A stretch of DNA of 64,000 nucleotides, from positions 3,793,213 to 3,857,212 of the forward strand of contig NZ_LT800499.1 in the NCBI RefSeq assembly GCF_900166625.1. The letters run 5' to 3'. The notes under the pieces were generated by a model. That model was not told the DNA's origin. It worked only from the letters and a program-made list of their open reading frames with translations, and did no database searches. This DNA comes from Halobacillus massiliensis. GTDB taxonomy: Bacteria; Bacillota; Bacilli; Bacillales; Halobacillaceae. A program made the position numbers and the translations under genes. This document shows, in pieces, positions 18,091-25,733 of this stretch. Positions within the stretch are counted from its first letter, which is position 1. Each line of letters opens with the position of its first letter.

Positions 18091-19782
18091 TTATTTAACT
18101 GTACCTGCATCAGCTGGGTGTATTCCATGACGATAGAAGTCAGCATCCATAGGGTCCAGTGGTTTACGTCCACGGATGAGGTCGGCTGCTTTTTCTGCCA
18201 GCATCAACACAGGTGCGTGAATATTACCGTTTGTAACGTAAGGCATAGCAGAGGCATCAACAACTCGTAGATTTTCGAGTCCGTGAACCTTCATCGTATT
18301 CGGGTCTACAACAGACATTGGATCTGAAGCAGGTCCCATCTTAGCCGTACAAGATGGGTGAAGGGCAGTTTCAGCATCTTCTTTTACCCATTCTAAAATT
18401 TCTTCATCTGTTTTTACCGTAGGGCCAGGAGAAATTTCCCCAGCATTGTAAGGTTTCATAGCTGGCTGGGACATAATTTCACGAGTAACTCTGATTGCTT
18501 CTACCCACTCGCGGCGGTCCTGGTCTGTAGAAAGATAGTTATACACCATGCTTGGATGCTCTTTCGGATCTTTTGAACGAATCTTTAAGGATCCGCGGGC
18601 ATCAGAGTACATTGGTCCGATGTGTACCTGGAATCCGTGGTCTGTCGGCGCTTTTTGTCCGTCATAACGTACGGCTACCGGAAGGAAGTGGAACATCAAG
18701 TTTGGATAATCCACGTCCTCATTTGAACGTACAAATCCTCCACCTTCGAAGTGGTTGGTTGCTGCCGGTCCTGTGCGTCCGAGCATCCACTGCAAGCCGA
18801 TCCAAGGCATTTTCAACTTATTTAAGTTCGGCTGTTCAGAAACAGGAAGCGGACATGCGTGCTGTACATAAACTTCAAGGTGATCCTGAAGGTTTTCCCC
18901 TACACCTGGAAGGTTGACTACCGGTTTAATACCCAGTGAACGAAGATGCTCAGCATCCCCAACACCTGACAACTGAAGGAGCTGCGGCGTATTGATGGCA
19001 CCGCCTGAAAGTATGATTTCGCCTGCTTCCACTTTGTGTGTCTTACCGTTTCGCTGGTAAGTCAATCCTTTGGCTTTAGTACCTTCAAAATCAATATTTG
19101 TAACATAAGCACGTGTCTTCACTGTCAGGTTTTCACGATTCATAACCGGGTGCAGATAAGCACGTGAAGCTGATAAACGCTGACCTTTGTAAACATGCTT
19201 ATCAAATGGTCCGAAACCTTCCTGACGAAAGCCGTTTACATCAGGAGTTTTATTATAACCAGCTTCTACAGCTGAGTTAAAGAACGCTTGGAATAAAGGA
19301 TTTTTAGCTGGTCCGCGTTCCAATTTAATTGGTCCGTCATGGCCGCGAAGATCATCATCAGGTGATTCTAAAGCATTCTCCAGGCGTTTGAAATACGGAA
19401 GGCAGTGAGCCCAATCCCATGTTTCCATACCAGTGTCTGCTCCCCAACGTTCATAGTCCATTGGATTTCCGCGTTGATAAATCATACCGTTGATCGAGCT
19501 GGAACCTCCAAGAACCTTACCACGGGCATGCTTGATACGACGGCCATTCATATATGGCTCAGGCTCTGATTCGTATTTCCAGTCATAAAGGCTCTTACCT
19601 GCTGGAAACGGTAGAGCTGCCGGCATTTGAATCAATAGATCCCATGCATAATCACTGCGTCCTGCCTCTAAAACTAGGACACTTTTATCTCCATCTTCAC
19701 TTAGACGATTACCGAGAATAGAACCGGCACTACCGCCACCCACTACAATATAGTCATAAGATTCATTTACTGCTTCTTTCAT
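18091..19782 (-). CDS. betA: Choline dehydrogenase (GMC oxidoreductase)
   Basis: A 563-residue FAD enzyme of the GMC family, the same length as bacterial BetA. The FAD-binding GGGSAG motif spans about residues 15-20, followed by the GMC signature 1 region ([19 protein letters not shown]) and signature 2 ([15 protein letters not shown]). The C-terminal catalytic His-Asn/His pair is in [10 protein letters not shown] and [10 protein letters not shown]. It oxidises choline to betaine aldehyde and on to glycine betaine, an osmoprotectant, at the membrane or in the cytosol. No betaine-aldehyde dehydrogenase, BetT transporter or BetI/GbsR is adjacent. It has its own leader of several hundred bases with a palindrome, and its own terminator. 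Confidence 0.88.
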   Translation of the reverse strand: MKEAVNESYDYIVVGGGSAGSILGNRLSEDGDKSVLVLEAGRSDYAWDLLIQMPAALPFPAGKSLYDWKYESEPEPYMNGRRIKHARGKVLGGSSSINGMIYQRGNPMDYERWGADTGMETWDWAHCLPYFKRLENALESPDDDLRGHDGPIKLERGPAKNPLFQAFFNSAVEAGYNKTPDVNGFRQEGFGPFDKHVYKGQRLSASRAYLHPVMNRENLTVKTRAYVTNIDFEGTKAKGLTYQRNGKTHKVEAGEIILSGGAINTPQLLQLSGVGDAEHLRSLGIKPVVNLPGVGENLQDHLEVYVQHACPLPVSEQPNLNKLKMPWIGLQWMLGRTGPAATNHFEGGGFVRSNEDVDYPNLMFHFLPVAVRYDGQKAPTDHGFQVHIGPMYSDARGSLKIRSKDPKEHPSMVYNYLSTDQDRREWVEAIRVTREIMSQPAMKPYNAGEISPGPTVKTDEEILEWVKEDAETALHPSCTAKMGPASDPMSVVDPNTMKVHGLENLRVVDASAMPYVTNGNIHAPVLMLAEKAADLIRGRKPLDPMDADFYRHGIHPADAGTVK

Positions 19783-19982
19783 CTTCCAGACCTCCTCAGA
19801 AATTAAAAAATTGAATTTTAGTAATCAAAAATGATTTCAAAAACTTATTCTTCATAACTCTGGTTCCATTGCAAAACCCATATTTATGTTTTTTCTATTA
19901 AACTATTTAATTCTTTTCTGCCTCACGTCAATCGGAGGTTACGGAACTGTTTCAATTCCAATTTTCGCTCGTTATTAAATTT

Positions 19983-20000
19983 GTTAAATAATTATTTAAC
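19983..20000. promoter_or_regulatory. Perfect 18-bp palindrome upstream of betA
   Basis: GTTAAATAATTATTTAAC is perfectly symmetrical and lies about 200 bases upstream of the betA start. It could be the operator for a choline- or salt-responsive repressor; the protein is not encoded in this window. Confidence 0.4.
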
Positions 20001-20151
20001 GTATTGAACGTTTTTAATATTAACATGAGCTTATTTTTTTGTAAACCGATGATTTTCGACATTTTTTTATGATAAGCGGAGAATGCAGAAGGATAGAAAA
20101 GATAAGTCTCCCTGGAAGATTTATATAAGAAAAAACGACGAGCAGAAGAAT

Positions 20152-20214
20152 CGTTTAAAGAAAGAGGGGGTTTCGCTTCTATCCTTATAGGGGCAGAAGA
20201 GCATTCTTTAAACG
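20152..20214. repeat. Long stem-loop with an inner hairpin
   Basis: CGTTTAAAGAA (20152-20162) and TTCTTTAAACG (20204-20214) are an 11-bp perfect inverted repeat. The loop holds a smaller hairpin whose sequence (CTTCTATCCTTATA, then AGAAGAGCA) recurs at 22089-22119 in the proB leader terminator. It may be the 3' end of a similar leader or a dispersed element. Confidence 0.5.
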
Positions 20215-20371
20215 TAACTCCTGATATCTAAAGCGGGACATAGGCTGACTCATAGATTGATAGGCCAAGAAATCTGTTTGTTACATAACTGTAAAACCCT
20301 GTCGAATTATAATATGCTACGATATTCTATGGAAAAAACTATATAACCATACATAATCAGGAGGAATTTTA

Positions 20372-20821
20372 ATGTTTAGGAAATTTGCTAGTGTCGTTTT
20401 AGCCAGTCTTATGGTAATGTTCTTATTTGCGCCAAATGCTCAAGCTGCATCATCTTCAGGGGATGAAGTGATTAACATCGCTGAAAAGTACCTTGGAACT
20501 CCATACGAATGGAGTGGAGAATCCCCAGATGGTTTTGATTGTTCAGGATTTACATACTATGTAATGAATAAAGTTGGGGTTGATCTTGAGAGAGGTTCCT
20601 ATGATCAATACACACAAGGAACATCTGTAACGGCCTCCAATCTTCAAATAGGAGATTTGGTTTTCTTTTCTGGTACATATAAAGTAGGAGTTTCACACGT
20701 AGGAATCTATATTGGGAATGGAGATATGATTTCCGCTACGAAAAGTAAAGGAGTTGCCATTGACCCTGTATTCTCTGGATATTGGGGAGATAAATACACG
20801 GGGGCCAAAAGGTTCTTCTAA
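20372..20821 (+). CDS. Secreted NlpC/P60 peptidoglycan endopeptidase
   Basis: A 149-residue protein. Residues 1-26 are a signal peptide (hydrophobic core, cleavage near AQA-ASS). The rest is a single NlpC/P60 domain with nucleophile Cys57 in GFDCSGFTYYV and His109 in VSHVGIYIG. The usual third catalytic position, in the segment MISATKSKGVAI, is Ser where His, Asn or Gln is normally found. Such enzymes cut gamma-D-glutamyl-diaminopimelate bonds in wall peptides. There is no LysM or SH3 wall-binding domain, so it is a minimal, probably secreted hydrolase. AGGAGG precedes the ATG; the gene is monocistronic. Confidence 0.85.
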   Translation: MFRKFASVVLASLMVMFLFAPNAQAASSSGDEVINIAEKYLGTPYEWSGESPDGFDCSGFTYYVMNKVGVDLERGSYDQYTQGTSVTASNLQIGDLVFFSGTYKVGVSHVGIYIGNGDMISATKSKGVAIDPVFSGYWGDKYTGAKRFF

Positions 20822-20841
20822 AGGTTAGTGTTTCAAAAAAG

Positions 20842-20886
20842 AAGAGGCTTCTTAAAAGTTTGATTACCTTTTAAGAAGCCTCTTTT
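20842..20886. terminator. Bidirectional terminator between the NlpC/P60 gene and proB
   Basis: A perfect 17-bp stem (20842-20858 with 20868-20884) encloses a 9-base loop; A/T runs flank both sides, so it can end both convergent transcripts. Confidence 0.9.
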
Positions 20887-20950
20887 ATTACTATTGTTAC
20901 CATATTACTGGTACTTTCCTTACCTTATTTGTGTCAAAACCCCTTATTCT

Positions 20951-22051
20951 TCATTGACTCACCCAATAATCTCTATGAATCACAACCTTTTGATCACTAT
21001 TAGCTTTGATCATTGCCTCTGAACTTGATAATCCCTTAATTTCTAATAGTTGATTAGAAGAGAAATTCACAATGCCTTTTCCGATAAGCTGTCCCTTTCC
21101 ATTCACTACTTCAACTACATCATTAATCCTAAAGTTCCCTACAATGTTTGTTACACCTGCAGGCAGGAGACTTTTCCCATTATTCAATAGAGCTGCTACC
21201 GCCCCATCATCTACTTCAATTTTCCCATCTGGAATGGAATGCAGCGCCAGCCACTGTTTGGAATTATTCATACTGGACTGTGAGCAGCCGCCGATATAAG
21301 TGCCATCTCCTTTTCCAACTAAAATATCAACAATTTTTTCCTCACCCGTTCCAGATCCAATAAATACTTTCACTCCTAAAAGCAGTGCTGTACGAGCTGC
21401 CTCTATTTTTGATTTCATCCCGCCGGTACCAACTTTTGAACCAGCTTCAGAAGCCCCTTTTACCAACTCATCATCAATTTCAGGAAGGTAGTTGTACTTT
21501 TTGGCATCTGGATGCGTTCGCGGGTTTTGGTCATATAACCCATTGATATCAGTTAAGATCATTAAAGAATCAGCATGTACGAGACCGCTAACCAGTGCCG
21601 ATAGCATATCATTATCGCCAAAGTTTAATTCATCAACGGATACTGAATCATTTTCATTAATAATAGGGGTAACATTCCGCTTTAAAAGTTCAGATAAAGT
21701 AGCGTGTGCATTTTGATATTGTTCTTTATGCAAGAAATTTTGTCGGGTTAAGAGTAATTGGGCTGTTACAATGCCATGTTTCTTAAACTCTTCTGTATAA
21801 CCTCTTAATAATTGCCCCTGTCCTACTGCCGCTGCCGCTTGTTTACCGGCAATCGTTACAGGACGAGAGGAGTAGCCAAGGTCTGTAAAGCCGGCCGCCA
21901 CTGCTCCTGATGATATTAAAATCACCTCATGCCCAAGCTGCTTCAAGCGTGCAATCGCATCGACATGTTCACACAGCTTTTCAACGCTTAATCCACCTTT
22001 TGTATTCGTTAAGGAGCTGCTGCCTATTTTAACAACGATCCGTTTCTTCAT
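20951..22051 (-). CDS. proB: Glutamate 5-kinase ProB
   Basis: A 366-residue enzyme that phosphorylates glutamate in the first step of proline synthesis. The amino-acid kinase domain occupies about residues 1-255 ([56 protein letters not shown]) and a PUA domain the remainder (about 275-355). Size and domains match B. subtilis ProB and ProJ. Notably, proA is not adjacent: the gene stands alone between two terminators. A T-box-like leader upstream suggests control by uncharged tRNA, expected for the biosynthetic rather than the osmotic-stress pathway. Confidence 0.9.
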   Translation of the reverse strand: MKKRIVVKIGSSSLTNTKGGLSVEKLCEHVDAIARLKQLGHEVILISSGAVAAGFTDLGYSSRPVTIAGKQAAAAVGQGQLLRGYTEEFKKHGIVTAQLLLTRQNFLHKEQYQNAHATLSELLKRNVTPIINENDSVSVDELNFGDNDMLSALVSGLVHADSLMILTDINGLYDQNPRTHPDAKKYNYLPEIDDELVKGASEAGSKVGTGGMKSKIEAARTALLLGVKVFIGSGTGEEKIVDILVGKGDGTYIGGCSQSSMNNSKQWLALHSIPDGKIEVDDGAVAALLNNGKSLLPAGVTNIVGNFRINDVVEVVNGKGQLIGKGIVNFSSNQLLEIKGLSSSEAMIKANSDQKVVIHRDYWVSQ

Positions 22052-22275
22052 ATATCATTCACCATCCAATTTTTATGTAAAAAACGCCCTTCTATCCTTA
22101 TATAAAGGACAGAAGAGCAGGGGATTCGCATTACCACCTTCATTGAGATTAGCTGCAACTAAAATCTACTATTCGAAAATTCTTCATCTAGGAAAATGTA
22201 ACAGGTTCAATGACGACAGGTTTTAATTTTATTATTTGAGTGAAATATTCCTATTTAATTAGCTTCTATATTAAT
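22052..22275 (-). ncRNA. T-box-like leader of proB
   Basis: On the minus strand AAGGTGGTAATGCG (22140-22127) resembles the T-box antiterminator core; its TGGT can pair with the ACCA end of a tRNA. It is preceded by a small stem (AGATT/AATCT) and followed by a terminator stem (about 22118-22087, GCTCTTCTGTCCTT with its complement) and six U residues. This order is that of T-box riboswitches, and proB genes of Bacillus are known T-box targets. The core deviates from consensus at three positions and I could not place the stem I specifier loop with certainty; CCU (Pro) occurs twice in the expected area. Confidence 0.65.
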
Positions 22276-22280
22276 AGATT

Positions 22281-22309
22281 ATTATGTATTAAATTTAATT
22301 AGGAGTCAA
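22281..22309 (-). promoter_or_regulatory. Sigma-A promoter of proB
   Basis: TTGACT (22309-22304), a 17-base spacer and CATAAT (22286-22281) on the minus strand; transcription would start near 22274, giving a leader of about 220 bases. Confidence 0.6.
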
Positions 22310-22495
22310 TGTGAAATCAAGCTGATATACATGAAAGTTTAAAAGATGTCCTTCATATTTTATTTAAATAATTTTTCTATCTGCATAAAATCTGCAAATT
22401 TACGGGGTAATAGAAAAATGAAGACAAAGAAAATAGTATCCCGATTATAAGATACTGTATCTATGTCTAATTACTTTTTCTTAGGAGGAATGGAA

Positions 22496-22825
22496 ATGTC
22501 TCATGAAAAGTATCAAAATGCTATTGAGAAACTGCACGAATGTATGGCTGCTTGTAATCACTGTTACGATGCATGTCTCCAGGAAGACGACGTAAAAATG
22601 ATGGCACAATGTATTCGTATGGATCGCGAATGTGCGGATATTTGCGCTTTCCTCGAGAAATCTCTTTCCAGCGGAAGCCCATTTGTTTCCGAATTGGCAG
22701 AAGCCTGTGCTAAGATTTGTGAAGCTTGTGGAGAAGAATGTAATAAACACGACCATGACCATTGCCAGAAATGCGCAGAGGCATGTTTTAATTGTGCAGA
22801 AGAATGCCGCAAGCTTGTATCTTAG
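22496..22825 (+). CDS. yhjQ: Four-helix-bundle copper storage protein (Csp3/YhjQ type, DUF326)
   Basis: A 109-residue Cys-rich protein without signal peptide. Cys residues repeat every three or four positions along four helices (CMAACNHCYDAC, CIRMDRECADIC, CAKICEACGEEC, CQKCAEACFNCAEEC), the pattern that lines the bundle core of cytosolic copper storage proteins such as B. subtilis Csp3 (YhjQ). It should hold many Cu(I) ions as a buffer. The start at 22496 fits GGAGG seven bases upstream; the frame opening at 22463 would include the ribosome site. It has its own terminator and begins the copper island. Confidence 0.88.
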   Translation: MSHEKYQNAIEKLHECMAACNHCYDACLQEDDVKMMAQCIRMDRECADICAFLEKSLSSGSPFVSELAEACAKICEACGEECNKHDHDHCQKCAEACFNCAEECRKLVS

Positions 22826-22851
22826 TAAGTGAAAATAAAAAATTACTTTAA

Positions 22852-22892
22852 AAGAAGGCTGGACGAGGAAAATATCGTCAGCCTTCTTTTTT
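22852..22892 (+). terminator. Terminator of the copper storage gene
   Basis: AAGAAGGCTG pairs with CAGCCTTCTT (inner ACG/CGT adds pairs); a T run follows. Confidence 0.88.
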
Positions 22893-22916
22893 GGTTTACC
22901 TGTATTACAAAAAAAT

Positions 22917-22960
22917 ATTAGGCATTAATGGCAGATGTAATCCAGTCATTAATACCTAAT
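22917..22960 (-). terminator. Terminator-like hairpin on the minus strand
   Basis: A 14-bp inverted repeat (ATTAGGCATTAATG with CATTAATACCTAAT, one mismatch) precedes seven U residues on the minus strand. It lies downstream of the multicopper oxidase remnant and is probably that gene's old terminator. Confidence 0.6.
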
Positions 22961-23001
22961 TTTACTTTTCTCTCTTTTCCCCAATAAAAGCTTCTATTTT
23001 A

Positions 23002-23032
23002 CACTGGTCCAGGTAACCAGTGCAGCTTTTTT
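23002..23032 (+). terminator. Hairpin with T run
   Basis: CACTGGT and ACCAGTG form a 7-bp stem, extended by AGCT pairing, followed by six T residues on the plus strand. There is no plus-strand gene directly upstream apart from the copper storage gene. Confidence 0.5.
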
Positions 23033-23079
23033 GTTACTATTAACTTTCGGTAACCAGAATTGGAGTTGTCTATCAAATA

Positions 23080-23313
23080 TTACTGAGGATGATTTTCATA
23101 TTTGCCACCGATATCAAACGGAGAATAAACCCCTTTATAGTCTACAATTGGCAATGAAATAACCATTCTCCCTTATTATTAGCTTTAAAATAAATTGTAT
23201 ATTCTCGGCCAGGCTTAACGTGTATCAAGTCTTTGACAATAGGGTTTTCATACGTACTGCGATTTTTAGAAGCCACCTGGAACCGGTGCCTATGGAGATG
23301 CAGCAGATTAGAT
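23080..23313 (-). pseudogene. Remnant of a multicopper oxidase (C-terminal fragment)
   Basis: On the minus strand one frame reads HLHRHRFQVASKNRSTYENP, then IVKDLIHVKPGREYTIYFKA and NNKGEWLFHCQ, which is the C-terminal copper-binding part of a CotA/CopA-type multicopper oxidase. Intact enzymes have HLHGHxFxV and FHCHDLHHASxGM. Here the HCH...H cluster is cut after HCQ, and a second frame continues with VDYKGVYSPFDIGGKYENHP to a stop at 23080. About a dozen codons and the frame are lost at the junction, and an upstream stop removes everything before the first His motif. The gene therefore cannot make an active oxidase. It sits in the copper island, consistent with a former copper-oxidation role. 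Confidence 0.75.
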
Positions 23314-23457
23314 TTCTACCTTCCATTCCTCCAATACCTTTCAGTAAGCTAAAAAAATTTCTCAATAACAGTCTTTCTGCACTAAAAATGCATAAAAGGA
23401 AGATATATTAAAAAGGTAAACTTTATAAATAGTGGTAAATAATTGGAGGGAATAAAG

Positions 23458-24069
23458 ATGAAAAAATTGAAATTTCTTTTAAACATATCTTTTCTAGTTT
23501 TATTGCTTGGATTAGCTGCTTGCTCAGAGGGAAATGAAGGGGAACAGAAGGAATCGTCTGATAATAACGAAAACCAATCTGAAGAGCAGGCTTCAGATGA
23601 AAATACGAAAGAAAGTTCTGAAAGCCATGAAGGGATGGAGCATTCAGGATCCGGTGAAGTACCGGAAGGTCTGAAAGCAGCAGAGAACCCGGAATTTGAA
23701 GAGGGCAGTACAGCGATCATTCAAGAGGCTCATATGAGTGGGATGGAAGGAGCACAGGCTACGATTGTAGGGGCCTATGATACGGTAGCTTATTCTGTTT
23801 CTTACGATCCGAAAAATGGCGGGGAACGTGTGGAGAATCATAAATGGGTCATCCATGAAGAAATTGAAAAGGCTGGGGAAGAAGCCCTCGAACCAGAAGA
23901 AAAAGTGGCCCTTAAAGCGTCACACATGGAAGGAATGGCTGGAGCAGAGGCTGTCATTGACTCAGCTGAAGAAACCACCGTTTATATGATTGACTTTACT
24001 CCAACGGATGGAGGAGAAGAAGTCACCAACCATAAATGGGTTACAGCGAATGAACTTTCAAGTGAGTAA
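23458..24069 (+). CDS. ydhK: YdhK-like lipoprotein with two DUF1541 repeats
   Basis: A 203-residue lipoprotein. The lipobox LAAC places the lipidated Cys at residue 22. A Glu/Ser-rich linker (about 23-75) is followed by two tandem repeats of about 60 residues, each with HMxGMxGAxAxI..A...T..Y.(V/I)(S/D)(Y/F).P..GGE.V.NHKWV. The repeat is DUF1541, common near copper genes in Bacillaceae. His and Met residues at the start of each repeat (AHMSGMEGA, SHMEGMAGA) could bind copper outside the cell. The start at 23458 follows GGAGGG by eight bases. Confidence 0.82.
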   Translation: MKKLKFLLNISFLVLLLGLAACSEGNEGEQKESSDNNENQSEEQASDENTKESSESHEGMEHSGSGEVPEGLKAAENPEFEEGSTAIIQEAHMSGMEGAQATIVGAYDTVAYSVSYDPKNGGERVENHKWVIHEEIEKAGEEALEPEEKVALKASHMEGMAGAEAVIDSAEETTVYMIDFTPTDGGEEVTNHKWVTANELSSE

Positions 24070-24096
24070 TATAAGATCGACCGGTAACATTTTCTT

Positions 24097-24125
24097 GGCG
24101 AAATCAATAGATTTCGCCCTTTTTT
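24097..24125 (+). terminator. Terminator of ydhK
   Basis: GGCGAAATC and GATTTCGCC form a stem with a short loop, followed by six T residues. Confidence 0.85.
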
Positions 24126-24263
24126 ATGGCTTATATATTATTGATTGAGCTGAATTCTGCTTTTATACATTTCATCTGAAGGCATTTTTTTATGCTGAGA
24201 AAATATATATAAAAGGAAAGTTGGTTTGCTAATTTAACTATAAATCTTCCGAGGAGAATAAGA

Positions 24264-24830
24264 ATGAGTGATTTTCAGATGTTTATCGCAATTGTCTTCC
24301 TATTAATTATTATCTTCTCATTCCTATTAGCAAAAAGATTCCACCTATCTCTCCATCATAACCAGCGCATGGTCATTTCAATGATTTCTGGTACATGTTT
24401 GGGGCTTGCAGCAGGAGGAATGTTTGGATCGGTCTTTCAAGGAAATTTATTTATCGCTACAGTATTAGGAGTTACAACGGGAGCTTTTATCGGAGGAATT
24501 TGCAACTGCAGGTTAGGAGTAGTTTCTTGTATTGAGGGTTTAACAGCTGGATTAATGGGTGGTATGATGGGAGCTATGTTAGGAGATATGATCTCCATTA
24601 CTGAGTCCATCATGCTAATAAAGTTATTTATAACCTTAGCAGTATGTTCTCTTATTTTGTACCCTTTTTTAGCTAGCATCTCTTGTGCTGACTCATCCAT
24701 ACCATCAAAAATTTGGTTTCTTAAACCTTTCCTTGTTTTCTTAATAGTAACTGGCTTTTTAATAGGAGGAACCTTGATTGTAGATGAGCCTATAAATGAT
24801 CAAGTTCCACATAGTGAGCATTCATCATAG
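24264..24830 (+). CDS. Integral membrane protein with glycine-zipper helices, unknown function
   Basis: A 188-residue membrane protein with about five or six helices. The middle two or three helices are dense in small residues (GTCLGLAAGGMFGSVFQG, GVTTGAFIGGICN, GLTAGLMGGMMGAMLGDM), a pattern that allows very tight helix packing or an oligomeric channel. The C-terminus ends in a His-containing hydrophilic tail. Cys residues occur in CNC and SCAD. GAGGAGA precedes the ATG. It lies between ydhK and a two-component system in the copper island, so a metal-related role is likely, but I do not recognise a named family. Confidence 0.7.
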   Translation: MSDFQMFIAIVFLLIIIFSFLLAKRFHLSLHHNQRMVISMISGTCLGLAAGGMFGSVFQGNLFIATVLGVTTGAFIGGICNCRLGVVSCIEGLTAGLMGGMMGAMLGDMISITESIMLIKLFITLAVCSLILYPFLASISCADSSIPSKIWFLKPFLVFLIVTGFLIGGTLIVDEPINDQVPHSEHSS

Positions 24831-24903
24831 CGAGTCAAAGAATCCCGCAGTTTGGCATCCATTACTTCCAACTAGTAGTGGCATGTTTAATATCTCAAGA
24901 GAA

Positions 24904-24927
24904 AAGACTAGCACAAGTGCTAGTCTT
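24904..24927. repeat. Perfect palindrome after the membrane protein gene
   Basis: Two 11-base arms (AAGACTAGCAC and GTGCTAGTCTT) are separated by only two bases. There is no strong T run, so it may be a weak terminator or a protein-binding site. Confidence 0.5.
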
Positions 24928-25064
24928 AATTAATGTTCTATTCGTAAGGACTTTATGTAATACTTTTACATTTTTGAAGCAAGGATCGGCACAGTTTTGC
25001 CAATGAGCAAGGTCAGGTGGTTTATATTCATTTCCACACACTTCTCAAATCTTCTCACAAAAGA

Positions 25065-25733
25065 TTATTTCATCCATTTATATCCAACGCCCCAGATCGT
25101 TTTCAAGTGATTATCAATAGGAAAGCCTTCTCTTCGAATTTTTTCTCTCAAATTTCGAACGTGAGAATCAATCGTTCTTCCCCCTGTATCTGTTTCAAAT
25201 CCCCAGACCAATTCTAAAAGATATTCACGTTCATATACTTGATTTGGTCGTTTGATAAGTATTCCAAGGATTTTAAATTCCTTAGGGGTTAAATGAATTT
25301 CTTTATGTTCATAATGCAGCTGATGTGATTCTTCGTTCCATATTAGACCATTTATTTCAATATTCTTATGGTTAACCCCACGCCTTAAAAGCGCTTCTAT
25401 GCGAGCAAGCAAGATCTCCTCATCGAACGGTTTAGTAATATAGTCGTCGGCTCCTATATTCAAACCATGAAGGATATCTTTCTTTTGATCTTTCGCCGTA
25501 AGCATAATAATTGGAATATTCGCTTTTTCTTTTATTTTTTTACATGTCGCAAACCCATCTAAATCTTTCATCATAATATCTAACAGGATTAAATCATAGT
25601 TTGTTTTATCCAATTGCTTGATAGCCTGATGTCCACTTAACTCCTGATCACAAATAAACCCATGAGGCGTTAAATATAAGGAGAGTAAATCCAGCATTCT
25701 CTGTTCATCATCAACAAGTAAAATTCTAGTCAT
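25065..25733 (-). CDS. OmpR-family response regulator
   Basis: A 222-residue regulator. The receiver domain (about 1-115) has the acidic pocket LVDDEQ, phospho-acceptor Asp in LILLDIMMKDLDG and Lys in YITKPFD. The C-terminal winged helix (about 130-222) shows LTPKEFKILGILIKRPNQVYERE and GGRTIDSHVRNLREKI. The start at 25733 overlaps the kinase start-stop by four bases and has AAGGAAGG upstream; the longer frame from 25769 lies inside the upstream partner. The closest relatives are CssR/CopR-like regulators. Position within the copper island suggests it senses copper or envelope stress. Confidence 0.87.
   Translation of the reverse strand: MTRILLVDDEQRMLDLLSLYLTPHGFICDQELSGHQAIKQLDKTNYDLILLDIMMKDLDGFATCKKIKEKANIPIIMLTAKDQKKDILHGLNIGADDYITKPFDEEILLARIEALLRRGVNHKNIEINGLIWNEESHQLHYEHKEIHLTPKEFKILGILIKRPNQVYEREYLLELVWGFETDTGGRTIDSHVRNLREKIRREGFPIDNHLKTIWGVGYKWMK

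Larger units (their letters stand above)
19783..20371. other. Gene-free divergent region between betA and the NlpC/P60 gene
   Basis: No plausible coding frame is present. It holds an AT-rich stretch, an 18-bp palindrome (19983-20000) and a long stem-loop (20152-20214), listed separately, and the NlpC ribosome site. Promoters for both flanking genes must lie here, but no clear sigma-A pair stands out apart from a TATAAT-like box near 20309. Confidence 0.6.
22826..23457. other. Gap with three hairpins and a decayed gene
   Basis: This stretch holds the copper storage gene's terminator, two more hairpins and a multicopper oxidase remnant on the minus strand, all listed separately. The last 120 bases carry the leader of the YdhK-type lipoprotein gene. 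Confidence 0.6.
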
